Assembly (NCBI GenBank): GCA_037447655.1
Contig: JBBHKE010001334.1
Span: 1-64,000, forward strand
Length of the DNA: 64,000 nucleotides
Origin: Zygnema cylindricum
Taxonomy: Eukaryota; Streptophyta; Zygnematophyceae; Zygnematales; Zygnemataceae
Reading direction: 5' to 3'
Shown here: piece after piece, positions 39,721-49,098 of the stretch
Layout of the letters: each line of letters starts with the position of its first letter
Numbering within the stretch: the stretch's first letter is position 1
Translations under genes and position numbers: made by a program
The notes under the pieces: generated by a model
Databases searched by the model: none
Seen by the model: only the letters and a program-made list of their open reading frames with translations
What the model was told of the DNA's origin: nothing

Positions 39721-40245
39721 CACGTACATAGTCGGGTACGTATTTTATGAATTTTTCAACGTTGTTAGATGCCAATCGTACGTATTATTTGCGCGTTCGT
39801 TTCGTGCGTACCATGCGAATTGGACATCTTTAAAAAATATCCACTATGAACGCGCGATCAGGTGGCTACACGTCGCATACACCATGTGTCATTAGCCAGG
39901 GTGGATGCGAGGCCACCGAAAGCTGCGGAAAAATCTTTAACGGAATATATTCTTTGATGCTCTTTTGCCATCCACTAACAATTCTGACATTTTCGTACGC
40001 TTTTACAAATCTAAAGTTTCGTCTGCCCGTACAGATTTGTATTTCATACCTCGTACGAGTCACTTTTTACCTTCGCTGGTACAAATATTGCGTTCACACT
40101 TTGCCGTCAAATATTCTTTGTAGATTTGCAGAATCGTAAATGGTACCAACCAAAAGTCTGTTAATGACTCGACACAATGTAACAAAGGCATTCAGTAAAT
40201 GTATCCGTACGTTTATTGAGACCGCCTAATGGAACATAGGCCTTA

Positions 40246-40993
40246 TTTAAACAACAAAATCACACCTAAATTTAATTAATTCAATGGTTAAAAAAAATGG
40301 GCAAAAAGAAGTACAAAAAGACAAACCAAGCATAAACAGTCTCACAACAATGCCAAGCTAGGAAGAGTTTTGGGTCTAAAGTCTAAACATAGAGCACAAT
40401 ACCATTTTAACCTAGCCTAAACGTTTTGACGACTCTTTAAACTGTCATAACCAAGGCGTTATCCCCATTCACTCTCTTTCACTTCAAACAAATTAGAATT
40501 CATGTAACATTATGAAAAGTGTATGGACATAAAACTCGAGCACTGCAATTGAATTAAAGTTAAATGCTACAAACACGGTAGATCTTCCTAGAAATAAAGT
40601 GATTAATTTTCGTAGCGATGGGGGGTGTCATGCATAAAAATCAATACCAATGAAACACAAAAAAAGAGTTAATAGGATCAACAATCTAGAGATTTCTCTT
40701 TCTGTTTATCGAAAAATAAAAGTATTGATGAATGATAGCGATGGTTTTCTCATCGATTGATCTAACAACTACAGACGAAACCCAACAGGTATCACCTTTT
40801 ATGTGGCATTGTCTTAGGCGATTTGCCCATGTGTTAAAGGAACAGTTTTTTTTTGTCTTTTTAACAAAAAAATGGGACTTGCAACGAGAAAATCTTCCGC
40901 CGTACGGGAAATTTGTGAGAACCAAAGTACAGTTTGCCTCCACTTGAAACTTTGAACGTACTCCAATTCGACATTGTTATCATTTCGACCCAC
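40246..40993. other. AT-rich non-coding stretch
   Basis: No gene, TIR or LTR recognised. Short frames exist but have no motif and overlap each other on both strands. Confidence 0.45.
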
Positions 40994-40995
40994 TA

Positions 40996-41535
40996 CACCG
41001 CCAATCGTTTTTAGCGTGTAAGTTTTTTTAGCGTATAAAAATAATTACCGTGGTGTACGCTATTTAAGAATTTGAAAACTTTGGAAAAAATCGTACATTC
41101 TAATTGTTTGGTTATGGTAATTTGGATCTTTGAAAAAAAAAATGTCGGTCACAAACATGCTTACACTAATTTAAGTCTCCGTACAAAATCTGACAAATCG
41201 TACACAAATTGTACATTCACACAGTCGAAACGCGGCTGTCGGACGAATATGTGCGAGCGGGATTTTTTACGACCTGGTTTTTTTTCCTTTTTAGAACGCA
41301 CATTCTCATGCGTCCGCGGTTACTAAAACTAATTTATTGTACTTGTTAACTTAAAAAGGTACATTTATGTACGGTCTAACACTGACCATACACCACTCTA
41401 TTTAAGAGACAACATACTGAAAACAACCCTAAATAGAATAAAGAAAAAAATATAATGAACTACACTAATGGAGAATAAAAAAAAAAAAAAGCGGGACGGA
41501 GTTAGCGTACACAACGCTAATAACGATTGGCGGTG
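40996..41535. mobile_element. TA-flanked MITE (Tc1/mariner-like), copy 1
   Basis: 540 bp; ends CACCGCCAATCGTTTTTAGC and GCTAATAACGATTGGCGGTG, with TA on both sides (40994-40995, 41536-41537). No transposase frame. The same end sequence recurs at about 22642, 26788, 42040, 42593, 43759, 57420 and 62060. Confidence 0.8.
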
Positions 41536-41537
41536 TA

Positions 41538-41880
41538 CCACGTCATTCCAGTGTCAAATTGACTTGGGAGGCAATTTTATTTAAATTAATAGTCGATTGA
41601 CGAATAAGAAAACGATATTGCATTCGTCAAGCATTTTAAAATAAAAATGAATGAGGGAGAGTATACGCTATTTTTTTCCTTGCTTTTCACACGTATGTAC
41701 GTTGGAAAATGACAAGCATGTACGGAAAAAATATCGCAGGAGTCTCGGACCTCGACTTTTATTCATGGGTCCTTTGTAAAAATTTATGTCGTCCTCGTCT
41801 CTCCTCCCCTTTCTCACTCAACCACTCCTCTTTCTCTCTTCTATGTATGAAATACAACAAAAATAGTATTAAATGAAAAA
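41538..41880. other. Non-coding stretch, nothing recognised
   Basis: AT-rich DNA with a CT-rich patch at 41795-41845. No gene or repeat end seen. Confidence 0.4.
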
Positions 41881-41899
41881 GCTATTTTTTTCTTTTTTT

Positions 41900-43761
41900 G
41901 AATACCTATATCGGCGCCCCAAAATTTTGACATTGATACTCGAAATACAGTGACTGATTCTAATTTATCCGTGACGTTAATTACGGTTCTTGTGAATTAG
42001 CGTCAACAATGTCACCGTACATATTTATTGAATAGTGTACACCCTGAATCGTTATTAGACTATAGAAATTATTAGTATCAATAATAAATTAGTGTCATTG
42101 ATTCTAATTCGTGTATCAATACCATTATGAAAAAAATGTTTAATTGTAATTTCTCTATAACGCTGATTTAGGTATACAGAATCCGCCGTCATTACATATA
42201 CGTTAAAATAGGTAGAAGTACAAAATCTGCCAATCCGTACCACGTCGCGTCCTTTCAGTGTAATTAATTCATAATTCGAATTTGGGTTTGCGAACGCGTT
42301 TGTCGCAAACTCGACTCCACGTTTATTCTAAGCGGAGTTATGTATGCGATCGACATAAATTAACTACAAATTTTGTACGATTTTTGGTAATCAAGTACAG
42401 TTTTGTAGCAGCAAACACATTCCGTACACCACACTATTCATGAAATAAGTACGGAAATTCCATTGACGCCAATTCACAAGAACCGTAATTAACGTCACAG
42501 ATAAAATAGAATCAGTCACTGTATTTCGGGTATCAATGTCAAAATTTTGGGGCGCCGATATAGAGTACATAAGTCTAATAACGATTCACGGTGTAGTGTA
42601 CGAAGGGTGGTTGTTCGTACATTATTGTACTTAGTTACCGAAAACTGTACGGAAATTGTTGTTTACTTATGTCGGTTGCATACAGAACTGCGCTTAGAAT
42701 AAACTCGTACCTATTTTAGTGTATAAGTATGAACAACGTAACGATTGTTAATCCGCAAACCTAAATTAGAATTGTGGATTCAATACAATGGAAGGACGAG
42801 ACGTGGTACGGATTGTCAGATTTTGTACTTCTACCTATTTTAACATGTATGTCATGACGGCGGATCCTGTACACCTAAATCAGCGTTAAGGAGAAATTAC
42901 AATTAAACATTTTTTTGACAATGGTATTGATACACAAATTAGCATCAATGACACTAATTTATTATTGATACTAAGGGTGGCATTCCATCAGGAAATTCTG
43001 TAATCGTCTGGCGAACATTACATGATGCTACATTTTGAACGAAGTTCTATCGCGCAGAGTCTGTAATCCACGTGCTCAAAATTGAATGGTACCACGTAAG
43101 ATAAGATCGTATATTGAAAATGGTCAAATATTTTTCTCACCGACCAACTTCAAATTGAAATCTTCATTTGCGTACCATGTACGTATGGACCTGGTCATTG
43201 TACAACATAATTTGTGTACTCTTTGCAGACGCCTTGTCAGATACCAGTTCAATTCTTTTAGGGTTTCTGACTTTTCTGTTTTTTCGCGTGACGAATGAGC
43301 GCTGCCACAAATAGTGTGACGAGTTCGCTCTAACAAAAATAGCATGACGAAAGTTCGTTACGAGATTACTTTTGTGATTTCGGTTAGGATTTCTGAATGG
43401 ATGTATCATGTGCGATTTTTTTCGATTTCCGTTGGTTGCCGTGTTGACACGTATGTACATTATCCAACGTGTCGCGGCTCAATTTTTTCTGTAAATGGTG
43501 ATGTACCTCGTCGAGGTACATCACCATTTACAGAAACTTTCGAAGCGAATGCTTCGCGAAAACAAATCCAACGGTCATTGTTAACTCCCAGACTTTTGGA
43601 GAATATTGGCAAGATTCTCTGTAATGTTGTTCGCGAATAAAAACAAAATAAGCGGTACAAACTGGTACGGATAGGAGCCGATTTCTGTAAACTACCCCAC
43701 TTTTCGTCTGATGGAACGCCACCCTGATAATTTCTATAGTCTAATAACGATTCACGGTGTA
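41900..43761. mobile_element. Nested TA-flanked MITE complex with long inverted repeats
   Basis: Ends CACCCTGAATCGTTATTAGA (from 42040) and CTAATAACGATTCACGGTG (to 43759), TA on both sides. 42055-42245 is inverted at 42790-42985 plus 43728-43740, giving ~200-bp inverted repeats. A second right end lies at 42593, and 41907-42010 is inverted at 42455-42565, so one TA element sits inside another. A family 2 MITE (42975-43724) is inserted in the right repeat. Confidence 0.7.
42975..43724. mobile_element. TWA-flanked MITE, family 2 copy 2 (nested)
   Basis: 750 bp; ends GGGTGGCATTCCATCAGG and CTGATGGAACGCCACCC; flanks TAA (42972-42974) and TGA (43725-43727, one change). The opposite arm of the host inverted repeat (42055-42085) shows the empty site with a single TAA, confirming the 3-bp duplication. 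Internally 43490-43530 is a perfect hairpin around ACCTCGTCGAGGT. Confidence 0.88.
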
Positions 43762-43812
43762 GTATTTAGTGGGAGAGTGAGTATGGGGAAAGCATCTCTG
43801 ATTTTGTATTAA

Positions 43813-44517
43813 GGGTAAGGTTCCATTAGGGGAAAAATGTCGTTGTCTACTGAAAGCCGTACTCTTTCGTACAGTGCCGTACCAAAAACAATAAAATGTC
43901 AGAAAAACAAGCCTACTGGATGAGGGATTTGATTCTCCACGTTTATGGGCGTAAACATGGACCGTCGGATGCACAATCGGATACGCCGTCGTCTGACACT
44001 TTCAGTTCGCAACAAGTGACCCGGAGTAGGTCAATTCTAAGCGCCTGAAGGAATAGCATCGCGCCTCGTGGAAAAGTGAACAAATATCCACGACGGCCGC
44101 GCGACCAGGTGGGTACACGTCGCGCATGACATGTGCCTTCCGCCAGGGAGGATGCGAAGCCACCGGAAGCTGCAAGAAAATCTTTGACGGAGGATATTGT
44201 TTCACGCGTCTGTTGCCATCCACTAACCCTTTTGACATTTTCGTACGCTTTTACAAATCTTAAGTTTCGTCCGCCCGTACAGATTTTATTGAATTCGTCG
44301 TATGAGTCACTTTTTATCTTCGCTGGTACAAATATGTGGTCATAATTTGCTGTCAGAGATTCTTTGAATATTTTTAGAATCTTATTCATCTATTACATGG
44401 ACCAATCAAATTTTGACATGCAAATTATATGTCGGTTACTGATCCGACACAATGGAACGATGGCTTCAGTAAACGAATTTTTGACGTTTACTGAGACCGC
44501 CTAATGGAACAACGCTC
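43813..44517. mobile_element. TWA-flanked MITE, family 3 copy 2
   Basis: 705 bp; ends GGGTAAGGTTCCATTAGGGG and CCTAATGGAACAACGCTC; TAA on both sides (43810-43812, 44518-44520). Homologous to 38131-40242 without that copy's nested insertions. No transposase frame. Confidence 0.85.
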
Positions 44518-44520
44518 TAA

Positions 44521-45502
44521 GTAGGGGAAAAAGCCTTTGGTGAAATATATGACTTTTGCCGGATCTCTTTGTCGTTTCTGTCTTGCTTCCGCTGTGGTGT
44601 ATCTGTTGTTATTCCTGGTCGTTTCTCTGTCACATATAATTATCCGTACACATCTCACCAAGCTTGGCATTTCCGTCAGATTGGTCCAATACCCGCCCGG
44701 ACAGTGCCGTGTTTTCATGGTTTCGTACACAAAATCAGATGTAGCTGCAAGATTGAATCGAGGAGAAAAACCAGGAAGCTCCAAACAGCGTGGATAAAGA
44801 GAGACAAAAATTGTCCCAAGAAAAATCTTTTCTTTGTCGGCTTATGTACCGTCGACGATGTTATGTTAACAAAATCGCATCTTCTAAACAGTCTGCTAAG
44901 CGACAACCATATTTTTACACGGTTGTGAATATGGCACATTCATTGGCCTGCTTGAACAATTATCTGTCGACACGTGTGGCTGGTTTTGTGTCCCCGAGGC
45001 CAAATTTTGTCGGTGGCCCTTGCGAATCAATCCAAACTGACAAAAATCCCTGAACAGCCTGGATTATTCGAAACTAACTTATCCTCAGGAAATCTTACAT
45101 GTGTCGGCTAACAAGCCGTCAATAATTTCATGTCGCTAAAAGGTCGACATTTGTACCCTCTCACTACACGACAAATATTTTCGTACGTTTATGGAAATGC
45201 CACCTCATATGGCAAGCCTGAACTCTTAAATGCCGGCACATTTTGTCGTTTCTGTACCCCCGAGGTCAAATAATTTAGCCACTCTCAAAAAAGATTCGTA
45301 CGGACTAATTTAGAGTGAGCTGTCTGCTAGAGGAAAATTTTTATTGTTGTACATTCTCGTACTATTTCGTACTATTTTCTTTATTTTTATCAAAAACAAC
45401 ATCACGGGAGATCCGACCAAGATTCTCTTAGGGATCCGGTGGTCAACAAAAAACTATTAGGCTTTATTTGGGTCCTCATCCGCAACGCAATCGCTCCATC
45501 CT
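44521..45502. other. Non-coding stretch, no gene recognised
   Basis: Several overlapping short frames on both strands between 44537 and 45053 lack any domain or homology that I can see and are rich in Cys, Phe and Arg, as expected by chance. No TIR or LTR ends recognised. Probably host intergenic or old transposon DNA. Confidence 0.4.
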
Positions 45503-45505
45503 TTA

Positions 45506-46256
45506 GGGTGCGTCTCTATGTACTTCAAACTTAGAGAAATTCCTTTGTTTTTTAGCGCAGATCCGGCGGACCCGGATTTCGGGTATCCCTATGTGTACCA
45601 AACGAAGCTGTCATTTAAGGGCGTGACAATTGTATACGTCGACAATGCCCGTGACGGCTGTCGACAGTGTACAATCTGTGATGACGCACGCTATTTTCTG
45701 TAGCTGCTTGTGACGTCGCATGAGTTTTCATGACATTGTAGACGTACCGCCTTCCAGCCTGTGCCGTTTCACGGTTGAAGAAGATGCACTTTGCCTTTGC
45801 GTCTCCCGTCCCCTCGACTGAAATGGCATCGGAATCTTGAGACCCCTGCAAAAAATAAAATCATTACCAGGCACAAACGGACAAAACCAAACAAATCGTG
45901 TACTTTAACTCGTCGTACTTGAACGCAAACAGACAAAACATAGCAGATCGTGCACTTTTCGTCGTCGCTTAAATTCTTTTGAAATTTTTGGAAAACTTTT
46001 AACACATGCGACTACGAGCTCCTCTTTGTTTTTCGGAAATAATTTGTTTCAAAACACACCGGCCCTGTGTTTTAAAGAAAAGTTTGAAGATGACGTTTTT
46101 TGGCGTGGTCATGGGTCGAAGAACACAAAACGATGATGGCGCAAAATGTACTTTTCCTTTTTTCTATTTTTTAGTACGGTTGAAACTTACGCGGTACGGC
46201 TCTAAGTTTTACAGGAAAACAACAGAAAAAAACCCTTACTTTGGCACATAGAGACG
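45506..46256. mobile_element. TWA-flanked MITE, family 1 copy b, split by the intact copia
   Basis: Left end GGGTGCGTCTCTATGTAC after TTA (45503-45505). The right end was ...GGCACATAGAGACG|CAACC then TTA, now split: the copia sits between 46256 and 52705, and the last bases are 52710-52714. Carries GCAGATCCGGCGGACCCGGA, TGTAGACGTACC, the palindrome near 46053-46078 and CATGGGTCGAAGAACACA, all shared with copies a and e. Confidence 0.85.
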
Positions 46257-46462
46257 TGTAGAAATTAATGGTTTTTAAGTATTTTCTAGGTTTGAATAGA
46301 AATAAAGAAGCCGAGGCAATCTACCTCTAACTTCTCTCTCCAACTCTCAAACTTGTCGCAGTCACTGAGAAATTGGAGAGGAAGCTAGAGCCATGGCTAC
46401 CTAGGCTATCCTGAGGTTTACGGGAAATTTATATTAGTCAAGGGATTAATTACTAAAAGGTA

Positions 46463-46547
46463 TGTGTCGGCGACAGGATTTGATCCTGGTACCTGCCGGC
46501 CGTTAGAGAGTATATAGCCGGTAGCCTTAGCCGTTAAGTCTAGAAGT
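46463..46547 (-). other. tRNA-like segment in the LTR, antisense to the element
   Basis: On the minus strand: D-arm-like CTTAACGGCTAAG (stem CTTA/TAAG), a GC-rich middle arm (CCGGC...GCCGG) and T-arm-like CCAGGATCAAATCCTG with a 7-base loop and B-box-like core. No matched acceptor stem. Parallel segments: 7848-7925, 53936-54015 and 56721-56803. Possibly a captured tRNA or SINE head. Confidence 0.4.
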
Positions 46548-46974
46548 AGTCTTGCATAGTACATTGTACGATAATGATTTAAACATGTACACGTAGGATA
46601 AATCATTTAACTATAACTGTTAACGGGATACATAGATATGGTAGTGTAAAAGTACGAATTGCGGTACGGATAAGAAATCAATACCGCGCATTGATTTCGT
46701 AAGCGAAACAAATACCGCGCATGTATTTATTATGGCTACGATCAAATGCGAGTTTAATCGGACGGCCGGAATTAGCGCCGAGATCGCGGAAGGAGAATTC
46801 GGCGGTTTGTGGGCATCGCCACATCGGATGACACGTGGCGATGTAACATTGGAGCGCGGCATCTCCGAGGATTAAAGGAGCGAATCCGGATATTCCACGT
46901 GTGGACATTAAGGGCATGTCGTACAGTGTCCGTACATAAAGTACACCGACAGCTGTACTTTTGCGTCGAAACTG

Positions 46975-47005
46975 TATTCTGATTGGTTCCGTACATAAGT
47001 AGATA
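46975..47005 (+). promoter_or_regulatory. Conserved CCAAT-box region of the LTR
   Basis: GATTGGTTCCGTACATAAGTAG: the inverted CCAAT box (ATTGG) is kept in all LTRs of this group (7324, 15740, 18455, 52381, 53490, 56278 regions). An AT-rich TACATAAG follows by ~8 bp. Probably the core promoter; the transcription start is not known. Confidence 0.45.
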
Positions 47006-47283
47006 GAGTCTGTGAGAGAGATAGGACTTAGAAAAATTAGAAGATAGGACCCTCTCTCCCAGAGAGCTTCTGTACAAAAGGTCAACTTTGACCCTCCATA
47101 ACTTACTGCTCAGGGGAGCAAATTCAGAGATTCTTTTTGCTATCGACTCAGAGGAGTCTTGCCTTCACAGGGGTGAAGGTGGTCAAAGATTTTGTCTGCC
47201 AGGGTGGCAGTTATTTTTGCTTAAACACAAAGGGGTCAGGATTATCCTAGAGGCTTCTTGGAAGCTGTCCACTCAGAGGACTT

Positions 47284-49098
47284 ATGGAGGTCTCAGAGTT
47301 TCAGGTTATGGGTCCACCCTCTAGGGTACCAATCTTTAATGGAACTGGCTTCATATACTGGGAAAGTATGATGATAGGATCTCTATGCGAAAAAAGGTTT
47401 TGGGGGATAGTGAGTGGACGATTGGGGCGTCCATCAAGTCTTAGAATTCCTCCAGGGTTTAAAGGAAGCAGATTCACCAGGAAAGAGGATTCACCTTCAA
47501 CGGAGGAAACAAAGGAAGGAGAGGTGGTGGACAAAGGAAAGGAGAAGGAGGCGACCACACCAATAGCAACTGGTTTAGCATTCATGTCACCTATTCCGAG
47601 GAACGAGGAGAATGATACTGAAACCTGGGACTTCAACAATATGGCGGCAAAGCACTTCATCCTACGCCATCTCACTCAAGGACTTGCATGTCCTCATTTG
47701 CAAGTAGAAAGGGCATCCGATCTTTGGATGGCTCTCATAGAGATGTACCGAAGTGGTAGGATTCAGCAACAAGAGTTGGCTGATCAGAAAGTTAAGGAGT
47801 ATGTATACAAAGGGGGAAATATGTTGGATTTTTGCAATGAGCTTGCTACAGTCTTCATGGAGCTAGAGAGTGCGGGAAAAGTTTTTAGTGAAAAAGAAAA
47901 GGTTAACTGTTTACTGATGAAGTTACCTGATGAGTTCGATAATATAGTAAACCGTGTGCAGGACTTGCCAGACTCAAGGTGGATATGGAACTCAGTGGTA
48001 GGGATGATTCTCGTTCGAGAGAATACGATTGAGATCCGAAGGGGAGGAAAGGGTGGCCAAGCCTTGGCAACAGCGACCGATTGGAGGAACAAGGATTCGC
48101 GGAAACCAGTCGGAAACTATGGGGGTAGGGAGCAGAAAAAACAGGTTGACGAGTTCGAACGAAGGGCTCCCAAAGGTTTATGTCATTTTTGTAAGAAACC
48201 GGGGCACTATATGGCAGAGTGCACTAAGCTAACCGAGCTTCGGTTAAAGGAGGGGCAGACCGGTGGTACCCCGAGAGGAAAGAAAAAGGCCCTTGTCAAA
48301 CAGGTACTTGAGGCGGAATCCGAGGACGAGGACGATGAGCTCCTTTTGGATGAGGAGTTGGAGGCGAAAATTGAGGTTGAAATTCCACGAAGGCAGAAAT
48401 GTGCTTACGGTGGATTGAAAGGTGAAGCAGGCTGGATTATAGATTCAGGTGCCTCAATGCACATGTGTAAGGATAGGCACCTGTTCACTAAGATAAGAAA
48501 GATTCCCACCGTAAAGATAGAGTACGGGGATGGGAGGATAGTCACCACTACTTTTGTAGGATTGGTAGATCTGAAAGTGTTAGTAGAAGGAAAGATATCC
48601 ATATTAACATTCTCCGATGTATTGTTTATTCCGGAGCTGAACAAAAACCTCATCTCTACATCTGTATTAGATGATAAGGGTTTATTCACTAGCACTAGGG
48701 AAGGAGTCTTTACTGCTAGTTTTGAGGAGGATGTCTATTTCATTGCTGAGAAAGGTAGCCATGGGATGTTTAGGATGATCTTAAGTAATGAAACGAAGAA
48801 ACTTTACTATGCTGGTGTTCATGATATTATGATGTGGCATAAGAGGCTTGGGCATGTGAATCTAGATAAGTTAAGAGAGATGAAAAAGATGGGAGTGGTG
48901 GAAGGGATTCAGTTCAGTGAGAGTGATGATATAAGTGATTGTAGTGGGTGTGCTCAAGGTAAAGCACACAGATTACCCTTTCCTAAAACAACCACCTACA
49001 GGGGAGAAAAACTTCTAAATCTAGTACACACAGATATTTGGGGACGGGCTAGAGTGCCCTCACCGGGGGGGGAAGAGATTTATGATGACTATAACTGA
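47284..49098 (+). CDS. gag-pol: Copia gag-protease-integrase N-part (604 aa), frameshifted at its end
   Basis: Begins with ATG inside the 5' LTR, reads MEVSEFQ from the LTR, then V-M-G-P-P through the PBS. Gag body (residues ~20-230, UBN2-type; KVKEYVYKGGNMLDFCNELA), one CCHC knuckle CHFCKKPGHYMAEC (~299-312), acidic patch, protease active site DSGAS (387-391), the zinc region H519/H524/C553/C556, and the first integrase Asp in LVHTDIWG. It leaves frame at an eight-G run (49065-49072): the last ~10 residues are out of frame. Other copies read PSVGGKRFM here. The product would have built the virus-like particle in the cytoplasm. Confidence 0.93.
   Translation: MEVSEFQVMGPPSRVPIFNGTGFIYWESMMIGSLCEKRFWGIVSGRLGRPSSLRIPPGFKGSRFTRKEDSPSTEETKEGEVVDKGKEKEATTPIATGLAFMSPIPRNEENDTETWDFNNMAAKHFILRHLTQGLACPHLQVERASDLWMALIEMYRSGRIQQQELADQKVKEYVYKGGNMLDFCNELATVFMELESAGKVFSEKEKVNCLLMKLPDEFDNIVNRVQDLPDSRWIWNSVVGMILVRENTIEIRRGGKGGQALATATDWRNKDSRKPVGNYGGREQKKQVDEFERRAPKGLCHFCKKPGHYMAECTKLTELRLKEGQTGGTPRGKKKALVKQVLEAESEDEDDELLLDEELEAKIEVEIPRRQKCAYGGLKGEAGWIIDSGASMHMCKDRHLFTKIRKIPTVKIEYGDGRIVTTTFVGLVDLKVLVEGKISILTFSDVLFIPELNKNLISTSVLDDKGLFTSTREGVFTASFEEDVYFIAEKGSHGMFRMILSNETKKLYYAGVHDIMMWHKRLGHVNLDKLREMKKMGVVEGIQFSESDDISDCSGCAQGKAHRLPFPKTTTYRGEKLLNLVHTDIWGRARVPSPGGEEIYDDYN
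47304..47315 (+). other. Half-tRNA-iMet primer binding site
   Basis: GGTTATGGGTCC directly after the LTR; complements the initiator tRNA-Met anticodon arm (GGGCCCATAACC) with one G-T wobble position. Contains ATG at 47308-47310, the complement of the CAU anticodon, in frame with gag. Confidence 0.82.

Larger units (their letters stand above)
38131..40242. mobile_element. TWA-flanked MITE, family 3 copy 1, with nested insertions
   Basis: Ends GTGAAATTACATTAGGGG and CCTAATGGAACATAGGCC, flanked by TTA on both sides (38128-38130, 40243-40245). Related to 43813-44517 by ATGGGCGTAAACCTTGACCG and the right part with ACGCTTTTACAAATCTAAAG. Holds a family 2 MITE (38462-39170) and a minisatellite (39200-39720). 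Confidence 0.75.
46257..47303 (+). repeat. 5' LTR of the intact copia (1047 bp)
   Basis: Aligned base for base with 51657-52704 at an offset of 5400 over the first ~585 bp. Carries an antisense tRNA-like segment (46463-46547), a CCAAT box (46982-46986 as ATTGG) and, at its very end, a gag start ATG (47284-47286). Confidence 0.95.

Noticed and set aside
43480-43540. Hairpin ACCTCGTCGAGGT as a possible terminator
   Set aside because: It sits inside a MITE with no gene next to it; factor-independent hairpin terminators are not expected in nuclear DNA.
44537-45053. Overlapping 86-119-codon frames on both strands
   Set aside because: No start context, domain, codon bias or splice signals; overlapping frames on both strands indicate chance.
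46463-46547. A functional tRNA gene in the LTR
   Set aside because: The acceptor stem does not pair, the anticodon arm is too long and the segment diverges quickly between LTRs; kept only as tRNA-like.
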